Below the pieces are notes generated by a model that saw only the letters and a list, made by a program, of their open reading frames with translations, did not search any database and had not been told where the DNA came from. A stretch of DNA of 64,000 nucleotides from Chiua virens (Eukaryota > Basidiomycota > Agaricomycetes > Boletales > Boletaceae): contig JAHNUO010000001.1 in NCBI GenBank assembly GCA_019787685.1, positions 186,001 through 250,000 on the forward strand, in the 5' to 3' direction. Below, in pieces: positions 11,472-23,662 of the stretch. The translations under genes and the position numbers were made by a program. Positions within the stretch are counted from its first letter, which is position 1; every line of letters begins with the position of its first letter.

Positions 11472-13679
11472 GCGGTTATGATGTGGTCCGAGGGTCAGGA
11501 TGATGTTTATTCACGAGCCCTCTCATCTTCCTCGTTTCTTCAAGTTCTCCTTCAAGTTCCAGGCCCTCTGAAAAATTGGCAGCGCCTAGGATTGTTTTAT
11601 ATTAAGCACCTATTTATTGGTGGTGACTCGAGTGCTCGCCTTGGATGGCAATATAAGCTGCTGCGACAGATCATACGATAGTAAAACGTTCCAGTATCAC
11701 GACTTGTCGAGTGGTGACAAAAAAAACTCCGACTCAAGGCCAAGGTAGATGAGTGGCGGTGCAGTAGCCGATGAAGATCGGAGAAAGCTGTCGGAGTGTC
11801 AAATCTATTCTAGTTGAAACCACTGGGCATTGTGCGAAGTTCAAACCAGACCCATTCAAGTACACAAGTGAAACCGATTGAAAGTCGAGCCGCAGTACTC
11901 CCGTAAGGTGAGGTGGGCGAGGTGGGCAACGATCAACCTTAACACCCTGGACTCCTAGATCTCGACTTTTTTCAGGTCACTGGCACTTGCCCAGACACTC
12001 GTACCGAAGAACTCCAATATACAAGGTCGATAGTACGAGCTAGCGAGACGCGGCTCCGCTACTTATGTGACGCTATCCATAAATATGACGCCGCGAACGG
12101 TAATGACATCATCCATGAAATCTATTTTGAACTTGCCGACCGCAACATGCACTAGGATTATATTTATACGAGAGGGATGGATCTGCGATTCATCTCTCCC
12201 ATCTCTTCCTCTGGTAAGATGCTCCGAGTTGCTGAAAAGGAGCTAAATATTCAAGTTTATCTATGTATGGTTAAAGAACTTGTTTCAATACGTGCCCAGC
12301 TGCTCCAGCTTCCATTACGCACACGAAGTCATGTTCAAAATGCTGGACCTCAACGTCATTACTTGACACAATCTACGGAACTTTACCGTTTTAAGAATTC
12401 GTGACATACACCAAAAGTCGACGCTTATAGTTGCCTGCTTCTCCAAGCCTAGATGAGTAGAGGCTTCCAAGGACGAAATTATCACGTCGTCTATCTCGCA
12501 ACAACAGAGTTTTTCAACGCAGGAATAGTAGCATTGTGCACGGCCATAGCAGCGTAAGACCTTCTGTCGCTCGAGGCGGGTCACCCATACACCCCTTACA
12601 ATTTTCTTGTGCAATTTTTCAGATTTTGGTACGTGAATTCCAATATTAAAAGGTGGTGATTCTATCTCCGCTTATATACTAATAGGTACTTGAATACTGT
12701 AAATTTTGATCTAAATCGAGTTGATATCAAGGTAAGTTATCGCCTGATGGACCACCTGCCCAGGCTGATGGATGATTCAAGTATGGTCCTATGTTCGATC
12801 CCCACCACCGTCGTGAGCGCCATATTGATTCAAGAGATTAAGCAACTTGTTTTCCTAATGTAAATCGAATGTTCATGTCCTGACGCCCGAGTAGGGATTA
12901 TGGCTCCAATGTTAAAGTTGATGGGTCCCCACTTGCTGAGGTCGGGTTCATTCCAACCATAACTCGGCGGTTCAATGGGTGAGTCGCCAGGATGAATACC
13001 CGTTTCGAATAACGTGTGAACATGGAGAATAGAATTTGAAGTCTCTTCTCTTCATCAAGTTCATGAGGTGATTCCGCGGATGTACTTCCAATTTACATAA
13101 GCTAGAGATAAGGTTTTTTAGGAAACGCTTGTGAGGGTTATCTGCTAGTGGGTGCAAATTAGTGCACAAGGAATCAAGTTCCGGTGAGTTCCTGTTACAG
13201 AGAACATTTGAATGGTTGAATTGAAAGGTCGTGGGGGATTTGAGTCACCCTCAGAGTCAGAGAGAACCTTGTCTCGGTGAGAATAGAAACCGTGGAGCAG
13301 GGAAGCCGCAGATTTACATGACATCTATAAGGAAGCTGTACAACCGATCACTGATACTCGGGGAATTCATATCTCCAGCATTCTGTGCCCGGGTACCCTA
13401 AGAGTTGATTCATGTCATCGTATGCGATCAATCGCGTCGAAAGTCAAGTTTCTGTCGAGAAAGTAAGTCGGGTCTGCTTAACGGAGTGAGAGTCGTAACA
13501 GCTAAAATGCAGATGTCCCATTTCTGAGGGAGCCTTACCAATCCGAACGTTTCTGAACCTCCTTGTGACCAAGTATGTTCTATTGACGTACCTGTCCCAT
13601 TTCAGGAATCTCAACTCATTCGACGCAGAATTGCCTCCCTTTTTAGATCAGTTGTCTCGGAGATGAAAATGTCCACCAG
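11472..13679. other. Intergenic, AT-richer stretch upstream of the P450 array
   Basis: No open frame has family motifs or a good splice series. The stretch looks like non-coding or long-decayed sequence. No terminal repeats were found. Confidence 0.4.
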
Positions 13680-13686
13680 TATAAAG
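13680..13686 (+). promoter_or_regulatory. TATA box of P450 copy 1
   Basis: TATAAAG lies 55 bp before the P450 ATG at 13735. Copies 2-4 have TATAAAT at 48-57 bp before their ATGs, so the spacing is conserved across the array. Confidence 0.55.
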
Positions 13687-13734
13687 GGTACGCATCATAC
13701 GAGGGGGATACACCGTCGTCGAACCTTCTCTACC

Positions 13735-16027
13735 ATGAGTGCACTTTCGCCTTATCGCCTCGCAGTGATTTTACCAGCATTGATTGTTGCTGCGGATATC
13801 TTGTGGCGTTTCGTTCAAGGCAAAGTGCAAAGGAAGGGGCTTCCTCCGCCCCCTGGGCCACTTCACATCCCGATAATAGGGAGTATGTTTTCCATAGATC
13901 GCGAGGCGCCTTGGAAAACTTACACAGAATGGCACTCCATATATGGTAAGTTATTGTTTTGCATTGCATCTGTCAACGAGCTTCAAGCACGTACGTCTAG
14001 GTGACATATTCTATTTCCGTCTCTTGGATCAGGACGTAGTCGTGCTAGGATCGCAACCCGTTGCAGTGGAGTTACTGGAGAAGCGTTCTAGGACCTATTC
14101 AGACCGTCCGTTTGTTGCCACCCTTGCACCGTGAGTTTTATTATACCGTTTTATACGGGCTATCCAGTATAGATCTGTCGACTAACTGTGACTTTGTCCA
14201 GCTATGGTATGGATATCATTTTCGCGTTCACCCCCTACGGCGAGAATTGGAGGTCATGCCGACGAATAGTGCACCAGACATTCCGCGCGGATGCCTCACT
14301 GACCCTGCGACCCATGCAGCTTCGAAAAGGTCTAGAGCTGGCCATAAGTTTGTTCGAAAGCCCTAACCGTTTCCAGCATCATTACACTGTGTAAGTGTCG
14401 TATCTCACCCATGACATCGTCATGCTGACGTGGTGCGGCTTCAGCTTCAGCACCGCTGTAACATTATCTGTTACCTATGACTATGAACCCACCGCAGAAG
14501 ATGATCAGATAGTAGAATTTTTCGAGGGGTTTGCGGAGGCTGCGGTACCAGCAGCTACACCTGAACAAGCCATAATCCTCAAATTATTCCCCTTTCGTAA
14601 GCCGCCACCTAGAAACCATGGTTGGCGACACTTATGTGTCTCGTTCAAGTGCTACAGATACCTGATTGGTTCCCAGGTTCTGGGTTGAAACGCGAAGCTA
14701 ACCGCACCCATGAGTTGTCCGAACGGTTGACTGAGATACCATATCGATATGTCGAAGAGCGCATGGTGCACACACAATTCTCCTGTGGCCGGAATCTATT
14801 TGACGTCATTTTATTTATTACTCTCTTCGCAGAAAATCTCTGACAAACGTCCAATTGTCTCGATGGTTTCAAATCACCTCTCTCAAATACACAAGTACGC
14901 TGACCCGTCAAATCATATGGAGTACGTTTCTGTCCTGAAAAAGGCTGCTGTATCTACACTTCTTGGTTCGTTATTGATTGACATGTGCTTTCGATCGCTC
15001 ACTTGGGATGTCGCCCAGCCTCCTCGGAAACGGTATTTTCTGGCAGAGCGCGTGATATGTACACGTCTCACAGATATCTTGCAGACCGCCTCTTCTCTCA
15101 TGGTCTTTACGCTTGCCATGGTTTTGAATCCCCACATCTGGAAGCGCGCTCAAGTCGAAATAGATGCAGTCGTCGGAACTGATCGCATCCCCAACTTTGA
15201 TGACAGATCCGCTTTACCATATGTCGAAGCAATTCTTCGTGAGACAGTCCGATGGCGGCCGGTTGTACCTTTGGGTAAGATGACATCACTTTTCTGCAGT
15301 CAGTTTCAAGATTTTGACAATGGTGTGCCAGGAGTGTGGCATGCCACTTCGGACAGCGATGTTTACAACGGTCAATATATACCCAAAGGTATGCTTCGAA
15401 ATTCATGTTCATTGATGATCAGCCAAATCATATCCATGGTTACAGGCGCAACTGTGGTTGCAAATGTGTGGTATGTCTCACCAGCTGCATCTCTGCAGAC
15501 AGTTCGCATGTCAATGCATTTTATAGGGCGATGTCTCGTGACGAATCTCGGTTCCCGAACGCCGAAGAATTTATTCCGGAGAGGTTCCTCGATGATGATT
15601 ACACCTTGAACGAGGTTAATCCGATGGATTTCATATTTGGATTCGGGAGACGAATCTGTCCTGGTGTGTACACGTGCGACGTTCACTCGAGTAGGTTGCG
15701 GTGACTTATGCTTTGCTTTGATTAGGACGGTACGCAGCAGACGCGTCGCTCTTCACTGCCATTGCCACAATGCTCGCGATGTTTGAGTTCCATATTCCCA
15801 AAGACGACCAAGGAAAATTCGTCGCATTCGAGGTGAAATGGGTGAACGGAATAACTCAGTATGTGATCCGAATCCAATGTCGTCTTACAGATCGTGTATG
15901 GCGTTGAGTACTGATGCGGAGTGGATATCTTAGTTGCCCGAAAACCTTCCCATGTCGCATCTCTCCGCGCCCACACGTGTCGAAGGCATATCTGGAGCGT
16001 ATACATGTGGAGTTGAGATCAAAATGA
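13735..16027 (+). CDS. Cytochrome P450 monooxygenase, copy 1 (intact)
   Basis: Membrane-bound haem-thiolate oxygenase of the fungal group often labelled O-methylsterigmatocystin-oxidoreductase-like; the substrate is unknown. The N-terminus has a hydrophobic anchor (LAVILPALIVAADILW), then a basic turn and a Pro-rich hinge (GLPPPPGPLHIP). Later landmarks are a C-helix WRSCRR, an I-helix reading ASSETT across two introns, the K-helix ExxR (ETVRW), PERF (PERFLDDD) and the haem loop FGFGRRICPG. About 13 short introns all splice in phase. The last one (about 15856-15935) adds a tail, PKTFPCRISPRPHVSKAYLER, ending in a stop at 16027. No frameshift was found. It is the first of five tandem same-strand copies and the most diverged in its N-terminus (MSALSPY against MDALSP). 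Confidence 0.92.
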
Positions 16028-16270
16028 ATGTAGAGGAAGGAGACGTGCGCAGGAGGGAATGGGGTTGACTGTCGTTGCCGTTCGAATAGATAATCTTATT
16101 CAAGGTCCGGAGACCTTCGTACTTGAAGCTTTGAAGCTTGATCACCTGAGCTGCCAGCGATATTCCTGGGTTGTTGGAATGATCAGTCCCATGACTGCTA
16201 CTCCCCGCAACACTTCTTTTTTTGGTCGATTCGGAGGTGCCCTGAGCCATTACATAAGTATGGAAAACCG

Positions 16271-16728
16271 GCACCACAGATTTTTCGCGATTTAGGATAG
16301 GTTCGTACTATGGTCGAAATGTGCATCCTGTACTTTGCATACAATTTGGCATTCGGACAATGTTTTCATTTTGCATCTAAACGTACCACTAAATTTTGGC
16401 ATAAACTTCGTATATGCACGCATGTGTCACCTTCGTCATTAGGTAGTGTATTATTTGAAATCGAGTCTGTATAAGAATGTAGCCATAGATTTCAAGTTTG
16501 GACTTAACATGCGAACCTTGACAATACTTCAAGTCTCGCCGTAGTTAGTGCAGCAGACGGAATACAAAGTACTCGTGATGATTTAGTCTCCATCCTGAAT
16601 TTGATGTTTCATTGAACGACTAGATGTGTGCTACTATTTCATGTACAATCTTGACTTATATTTTCAGCGCAATGATCGCGCGATCATTTCCCGACCATCG
16701 CCCGTTCGACGCACACCTTACCCGCACA
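16271..16728 (+). repeat. Left terminal inverted repeat
   Basis: Reverse complement of 22327-22793. The outer ~408 bp are about 99% identical; the inner ~50 bp are diverged but still alignable (CACCTTACCC shared near the inner edge). Confidence 0.9.
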
Positions 16729-18276
16729 TGGAGGGACTCGGAGCAGCTGATCAGTCCTAAGGGAAAGTCCGTAAGGCTCAGTGTTATTGCGCAGATTAGT
16801 GCTTACCCGATGCAATGAAAGAACAACCACATGGTCATTGGCTACTAATCACCCGCCCATCAAATTTAATGGAAGTCATGCAACTCCACAGACAAAAAAA
16901 CATGATCCCCAGATGGAATCAAACAAAAAAACAGGCTTGCGATTGTTTCCTGCCACGGTGAGTACATAAATTATGTGAGAACTTGAATTGAATGCGGCCA
17001 CCATTCAGTATGTCCACCGTGCCCGGAGCACTTGATACCAACGAAGGGATGCATTCCCCAACACCCACTCACTCTCGTTCATCCTCGATGTTCACTGTGC
17101 CTGGAGCACTTGATACTGATGAAGGGATGCGTTCCCCAACACCCACTCACACTCGTTCATCCTTGATGTCTGTAATGCCTGGGGCATTTACTGTCCTTGA
17201 TAGACGCATGGTTACCCCGACACCAGCCAACTCTCCTTCCTCATCGGTTGCAGATATTCAAGAGTTCCTCCTTGGTGAACGTGTGCATGCACTATCCCAC
17301 AACAACTACCGCTCGAGCTGCTGCCACTGCCATTGTGTTCATGGAGAAGATGCTCAGACTGTTCAGCAAGCCAATCTCTTTGAAGACGAGCACCTTCCCA
17401 CAAGGTAAGGGGGGACTTCCCTTCGCAATCAAGGGCTTATCTCTTCCATGCAGGTCACGGACCCCTGACTCAGACATGGAATCCATGGTGACAGCTCCAG
17501 AGGATTCTGAGAACAAATCTTCGGCAGGACTGAAGCCCCAAGTCACACGAAGACATGTACAACGTGCACAGAGCATTCAGGTATGTTGTTCTGAGATTTC
17601 ATCGGTGAAAATTGAAGTCCTACTTGTCTTATCAGCCTGGTCATTGCCCAACCAAGCGTCAATACTGTGAGGTTGACTTTTCGGAATCACTATGAAGTGA
17701 ACTGTATGGGAGGGAGGAATATTTGAATGACTTGAAGAAGCAAATACTCAATTTGACCACAGTATGTGTGAAGATGTATCTGACGCTCTGACTCTGATTC
17801 TGTTACGATAGTTCCGGGTAGGACCTAGCGTAGCCGCAAAAGTGCCAAGTACCAAGTGGCTGCGATAACTCAAACAACCACCACTTGATACGTGGTGCGC
17901 TGAAGAGTTGAACGAGGGTTTCTGGTCAGCGGAATGCTACCAGAGAGACGAGTGAAAACTCAGGCATTGCTGAGAGTTGTCCTGTTGGGAATCTATACCC
18001 GAGGGACGATCGAGGGTCGAGGGTTGACTACGATGAGTCCGAGTGGATAAAGGGACTAAGAGTAGTCCGGTCGAGTGGTCACAGGCGCTGTGGCGAGTGG
18101 AGCAGAGATACTCAGCTAGTATTGCGGAGATCAAGACTAGAGTACAGGAGTATCGATGCGAGATTTTATACTACGGAACTGCGCACGGACCAAGTAACTA
18201 AAAGAGGTTGGCCGGAAGAGCGGAGGGGTAAAAGGGCCAAAAGAGTGCGCAGTAATTAAAAGGGGAAATCGTACGA

Positions 18277-18395
18277 TGCGATGGCAGCGGACGATGACGA
18301 AGATGAAATGACAAATGCGAAGCCATCGGATGATGACGAGAATTGAATGAGTAAGTGCGATGCCATCGGATGATGACGAGAATAGAAGAACGTAA
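18277..18395. repeat. Three-copy ~40-bp tandem repeat
   Basis: A GCGA(T/A)GCCATCGGATGATG-type unit recurs with a period of about 40 bp. The second and third copies (18316-18343 and 18356-18383) differ at one base in 28, and the first (from 18277) is more diverged. It lies between the 5' exons and the coiled-coil exon array, in sequence with no supported exon. Confidence 0.7.
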
Positions 18396-18727
18396 GCACT
18401 CGGGTAATGCCGGTGCGGAGATACAAGTGTGAAAAGGAAAGCGTACGGATGAACGTACGAAGATACCTAGGTATCGAGTGTAGTGAAGAAGTACAAGTGA
18501 AACGAAAGAAAGAAATTGTAACAGATTCTTGGCCATCAGGTGCATGATTTGGAACTGAAAACCATCGAGGAAGGTAGTCAGCAATGCCAATGCACCTCTG
18601 AGGCTGCAATCGAAGCACAGAAAGAGGAGATCACACAATTTCAGGAGGTTATTCTATGGCTCGAAAGTGTGCGTATGGAATTTCAAGTCACGGTTGGCTC
18701 AGACTCAGACATAACCTTGTTTCCTAG

Positions 18728-19744
18728 GAATGTGAAACGTATCGTGCTCAGATTGACCAACACCACACCTCCAAGGTTGACAACATCACTAAACTCCAGC
18801 AGCTTGAGAGCATATGTATTACTTCCCTCCCCTCCATCTAATCTGACCATACTGTCTAGGACTTGGAAAGAATCCATACCCAATCCGACCAACATACCTC
18901 TGAGGTCGAGAATGAGGGCCATAAGAAGATTGCAGAACTGCAGGATGTCATCCAACGGCTCGAAAGTGTACGCATCATCTTTTTACCCAGTCACCTAGCC
19001 TAATTTCACCATCTACTAGGAACATGAAACACACTGCACTGAGACAGACCAGCACATCTGTAACGTCAAGACTGAGGGTCAGAGGAGCATCGCCAAATTA
19101 CAGGCGACTATCCAACAACTCGAAAGTGTATGTATTTGTCTAGCCCATTCCAATCCGATCTGATTTGACCTTACATTCCAGGAGTGAGAAGTGTACCGCA
19201 CCCAATCTGATGAACGCACCACTGAGATTGAGAACAGGGGCCAGAAAAAGATTGTGGATCTACAAGAGGTTATCCAGCAGCTTGAGAGCGTATGTATTAC
19301 TTCTCTCCCCTCCACTTAATCTGACCATACCGTCTAGGACCTGGAAAGAATCCGTACCCAATCCGACCAACGTACCTCTGAGGTTAAGAGTGAGAGCCAT
19401 AAGAAGATCGCGGAACTGCAAGGTGTTATCCAACGGCTCAAAAATGTACGTGTCATCTTTTACCCAGTCACCTAGCCTAATTTCGCCATCTAGGAACGTG
19501 AAACGCACCATGCTGAGACGGACCAGCGCATCTGTAATGTTGAGACCGAGGGTCAGAGGAGCATCGCCAAATTACAGGAAATTATCCAGCAACTCGAAAG
19601 TGTACGTACTTGTCTAGCCCATTCCAATCCAATCTGATTTGATTTGACCTTACATTCCAGGAGTGAGAGGTGTACTGCACCCAATCCGATGAGGGCCAGA
19701 AAAAGATTGTAGATCTACAAGAGGTTATCCAGCGTCTTGAAAGC
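18728..19744 (+). repeat. Tandem duplicated exon-intron array (36-codon coiled-coil exons)
   Basis: Exons at 18860-18967, 19020-19127 and 19182-19289 are each exactly 108 nt, phase 0. They recur as 19338-19445, 19494-19601 and 19661-19744 (84 nt, shortened by 24). Spacing between paired copies is 474-479 bp, and the introns between them are duplicated too. The exon at 18728 resembles the third type of exon, so an older partial unit precedes the two full ones. The TGA at the second codon of the third exon is present in both copies (19185 and 19664). Confidence 0.85.
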
Positions 19745-22326
19745 GTATGTATTGTCATTTTTTGACAGACCTACCTGACCCAACTGTGACTTATCTAGGA
19801 ACATGAAGCATATCGCACTCAGATGGACCAAACCTCCGAGGTCGAGATCGAGATTTCCAAGTTGAAGGAGACTATCCAGTGGCTTGAATCTGTACGTATC
19901 ATTTCATCATTTAACTCCTTTGAATCAAACCTCAGTGTCTAGGAACAAGCGACACATCATACTCAATCTGAAAGGGACCGGCAGACTGATGTTGAACACA
20001 AGAACAAGATCGCTCAACTACAACGTGATATACAGCAACGTGAGAGTGACTGCCAAGCAACCACGTTACACCACAAGAACGAGATTGAACAACTTTTGAA
20101 GGTATGCTTCATTTGGGCGATAAAGCAAGGCAACTAAACTGTTGGTCATATAGCGGCATGAAGCAGTGAGTATCCGCTGCATATGCCAGCCCTTCCCAAA
20201 CTAATGTGAACTTCAGGAGAATACGGGGCTCCATGACCAACTTGACAAAATCCAGCAAACTGTCGCCATAGAACAGAAAGTTGAAATTGAAACGCTCCAG
20301 AAAGAAATGAAGGTACGCACGGAAATGTTTGAGGAAGAAGACAGCTAAGGTACTACTCATAGCGACACGAAACAGTGAGTATTGCTATACACTTCAGCAT
20401 AGCCCAACTGATTGCATGCTCAGGAAAATGAGAGGCTCCGCACTCAGATTGACCAGGCCCAACGAACTGCTGCTTTACAGCATGAATCCGAGATTAAAAG
20501 GCTTCGAGATGAATTGAAGGTATGCACCATAAATTTTCTGCAACTCTGAATTTCTCATGTGACTCAGATATCATTTCAGATCAAAATGGACAGGGAACTC
20601 GAGCAGTGCGAGCGCAAGGTGGAAAAAAATCTACGTTTAGCTCAAGAGGCAATGATGGTACGCTGCATCAGAGCTCCTCGATCGTTAACTCAACTTATCC
20701 TCCAGGCACAAAAAGAAACTGAGATTGCGAGCTTAGAGCAGCGATATATGCAGGTGCATCAGAGCCAACTGGTAACTCCGATGCCTGACTGTCATGATGA
20801 CAATATGGATATTTGTGCCACGGTCGAGTTTGGCCCAACAATTGCACCCATCAAGACAGCGCTCATCAAGACGACTAACCCCAGACCGTCCATTATGCCC
20901 CCCAAACCAACCTCTGTTATGCCTCACCTCGATGCCATCAAGAAGGTGAGAAAGACACGGGGAGTTTCCCGCAGATCCCATTTGATTAGTGTTGCAGTTG
21001 AGGTATGCCACCAAACGCTTGTCGGGGGGACAGGTTTTGACTTACCTGAGCAGGACGAGGGTGCATCTCACTTGCCCAACTTTCAGCAACAAATGCCAAA
21101 TTCACCACCCCTCAACATCCCCAATGCCACTGACAGTAATCAAGGACTCACAGATGCGGTCACCAAAGGCGTTGAAGCTGCTTTGAAAAGTATATTGACC
21201 AATCACGGTGGCCGCTTCTCGCCCAACTCGAAACCAAGCCCCCGAAGAAGGAAGGTACAGGACCAGGAAGTGGCGGAAGTTAAGATCTCAGAATCCAAAG
21301 AAGATCGCTGTTTCATCCTGGTCAGTCATTGTCAACGTAGAGATTTACTATGGACTTTGATTTCATAACAGGAGAAGGTTCGAAAGCTCTTCCAGGACAA
21401 ATGTGGGTTCACCCAGGATACAGATTTCATGGCATGTGAGCCCACCGACCCTGACGAGGTCCGCTTGCATGAGGATGAAGACGGTCCCGGTCCTGACCTC
21501 GATTCACCCAAGTTCAACCTTCAAAATAACTCGAAATTATGATGGAACAGTGCGGTCCTCGACATTCTTCTCAATGAGCTCAAGGATCAGTGTGCCACAG
21601 AGTGGTGGGCCATACGACAGTCTGACTCCTACATTAGTGATGCACTGAAGGATCGGTATAAACGGCTGTGGACATTATGGCAGAAAGGCCAACCCAAGAT
21701 TACAGGTAGTGGCATGGTCGAAACACCCTCCGAAACTGAAGCATGACTCGTCGATGAGAGGCAACAAGTGCTCAAACAGTGCCGGCAGGCAACTCGCCAT
21801 TGTACCGTAAGACTCTCTATAATCTTTGATCAATTGCTCTGACCAGTTATTAGAAATATGCTCCCAGGGCTGCCATTGTCGACCATATCGTCATGCTAAA
21901 GACAGAGGAGGGCGAAGATGATGTTGATGCCTGGAGATGGTTGAAAGAAGTCGTACATCAACTTGGCGAGCACGAGATGAGCTCGGAGGAGAGCGACATT
22001 GAAAATGAAGTCGAGTCAGTACTTCGGGTCAAACACATGGACTGGCGCAGAGCCATTGACCGCGAACTGGAGTTTTTGGACATGCAATGCCTGGTCGATG
22101 CGGATGTGTTTTCTCCTCAAGGTTCCCGCCCGATGAAAAGGATTTGCATATCTAGTAACCCAGTTACCTCTCGGATCGCAGTAAAGGGTTTACCGCGAGC
22201 CTTCTACCATGGACCTTGGATGGCACAGCTCACACGGCGTCAACTTGAAGAGTTACAAGTCTCGGAGGCGTCATTTTCATGGATGAAAATCACTGTAGCT
22301 ACATTGTCGTAGGGTGCTCATGTTTT

Positions 22327-22793
22327 TGTGGGTAAGGTGCACGTTGAACAGGTGATGAATGGGAGATCATCGCACGATCATCACGCGATCATTGCGCTAA
22401 AAATATAAGTCGAGATTGTACATGAAATAGTAGCACACATCTAGTCGTTCAATGAAACATCAAATTCAGGATGGAGACTAAATCATCACGAGTACTTTGT
22501 ATTCCGTCTGCTGCACTAACTACGGCGAGACTTGAAGTATTGTCAAGGTTCGCATGTTAAGTCCAAACTTGAAATCTATGGCTACATTCTTATACAGACT
22601 CGATTTCAAATAATACACTACCTAATGACGAAGGTGACACGTGCGTGCATATACGAAGTTTATGCCAAAATTTAGTGGTACGTTTAGATGCAAAATGAAA
22701 ACATTGTCCGAATGCCAAATTGTATGCAAAGTACAGGATGCACATTTCGACCATAGTACGAACCTATCCTAAATCGCGAAAAATCTGTGGTGC
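22327..22793 (-). repeat. Right terminal inverted repeat
   Basis: Mirror copy of 16271-16728. It starts just 15 bp after the stop of the internal coiled-coil gene, so this repeat probably supplies that gene's 3' end signals. Confidence 0.9.
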
Positions 22794-23610
22794 GGGGAAA
22801 GCGAGAACGAGGCAAGCGACAAAGTGCACTGTAACACCCCAGCGATCAACATCACATTTCCTAACAGCGGTCGACTCAGATGACGTCGACGAACGTGCGA
22901 TTTCTTATCCCTTCCCCCTGCAGCGAAGACCAGGATGTCGGCGTGGAGGGGGCAGGGCGTGCGACTCGACTTGCCCTGGAAGTTACGATCATATTATCTA
23001 CTTACCGGTTGACAACACGAAGCAACAAGCACTCACGCCACCACCGCCACCACTTCAAGGACGATGGCGAGAACACAGCAACGGTGATGACAATGCTACA
23101 CACCCGCAGGCCACATCCGCCCAGGATGCTGCCAAGGGCCAAGACAAGATCAACAGCCTCGTGAGTCCATTGCAACACACATGCATAGTACTTAGTAGTA
23201 GTATACTTTGAACTTTGTATTACAGTTTGTCAAAGGCCCAACGCAAAATGGACACTGCCAATGATTGAATACTTGCCAAAGCAGGAAATCCGGCGGTATT
23301 AGCATTCAATTCGGTTGCTAGTCCATGCCACCTTGCCACAGTAAGGCTGGACTGTGGCGCCACAGCATTTCGCGCCGGAAGGTTCATTTTCAGAACGTTA
23401 ACCTTCTCAGGCTTCTAACTTTCGTGTGTATGTAGCCTTTACCTTAAGACTATGACATTATTACAGACGTTACACCCTTTCTCCCTGATAGTTGCAACAC
23501 CTCGCGGGAGAGTGGCGAGATGGAGTAATGCATCATGATGCGGGCATGCGGCCTATACCTATCCTGTCTTTCAGTGCTTGGAGCTCCTTATCTGGAAGAT
23601 CAGTGTGTCC
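22794..23610. other. Duplicated 5' flank of the P450 unit
   Basis: No gene. From about 23170 the sequence matches the upstream regions of copies 3 and 4. The clearest block is CGGAAGGTTCATTTT near 23377, with counterparts near 28783 and 32742, and a TATTACAGTTTG block near 23219 has a counterpart near 32520. Confidence 0.6.
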
Positions 23611-23612
23611 CA

Positions 23613-23620
23613 TATAAATA
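23613..23620 (+). promoter_or_regulatory. TATA box of P450 copy 2
   Basis: TATAAATA lies 50 bp before the ATG at 23663. It is preceded by CTTATCTGGAAGAT, a block shared with copies 3 and 4, so the core promoter was duplicated with the gene. Confidence 0.55.
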
Positions 23621-23662
23621 CGGTGCCTTCTACAAGGTTCGTTGTATTGCACCCTCTTAAAC

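Larger units (their letters stand above)
16992..22312 (+). pseudogene. Intron-rich coiled-coil protein gene carried by the TIR element, several nonsense codons
   Basis: Not assignable to a known enzyme family. Exon 1 opens with a 26-residue repeat, PGALDTNEGM...SPTPTHSRSSS, seen twice plus a degenerate third (17010-17246). Small exons follow, then from 18.5 to 20.7 kb a run of Glu/Gln/Lys-rich exons with heptad spacing, each ending in LES-like residues, so a long coiled-coil rod is expected. Later exons add a Pro-rich linker and a C-terminal region (21.4-22.3 kb) with ATEWWAIRQSD, WRWLKEVVHQLGEHE, HMDWRRAIDREL and GLPRAFYHGPW. From memory, that ending resembles multicopy agaricomycete proteins of unknown function. 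In-frame TGA codons occur at 19185, 19664, 21540 and 21744. The splice donor after the exon at 18728 reads AT instead of GT, and exon 1 may need a frame change near 17270. This copy is therefore probably non-functional as read. The exact exon set is tentative. Confidence 0.55.
16271..22793. mobile_element. 6.5-kb element with ~460-bp terminal inverted repeats and a coiled-coil gene
   Basis: The ends are near-perfect reverse complements. 16271-16678 matches 22793 backwards with only about three differences (all C/T type), and weaker similarity continues inward to about 16728 and 22327. The outermost bases are GCACCACAG in both arms. The flanking 9-mers GGAAAACCG (16262-16270) and GGGAAAGCG (22795-22803) agree at 7 of 9 positions, which is only a weak candidate target duplication. 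The interior holds one large intron-rich coiled-coil gene and no transposase I can recognise. Long inverted repeats, a possible 9-bp duplication and gene cargo resemble a Mutator-like or Pack-MULE element. It lies between P450 copies 1 and 2. Confidence 0.85.

Noticed and set aside
18277..18395. CRISPR-like array
   Set aside because: The repeats are directly adjacent with no unique spacers, and the genome is eukaryotic.
16271..22793. LTR retrotransposon
   Set aside because: The terminal repeats are inverted, not direct, and no gag, protease, reverse transcriptase or integrase frame is present.
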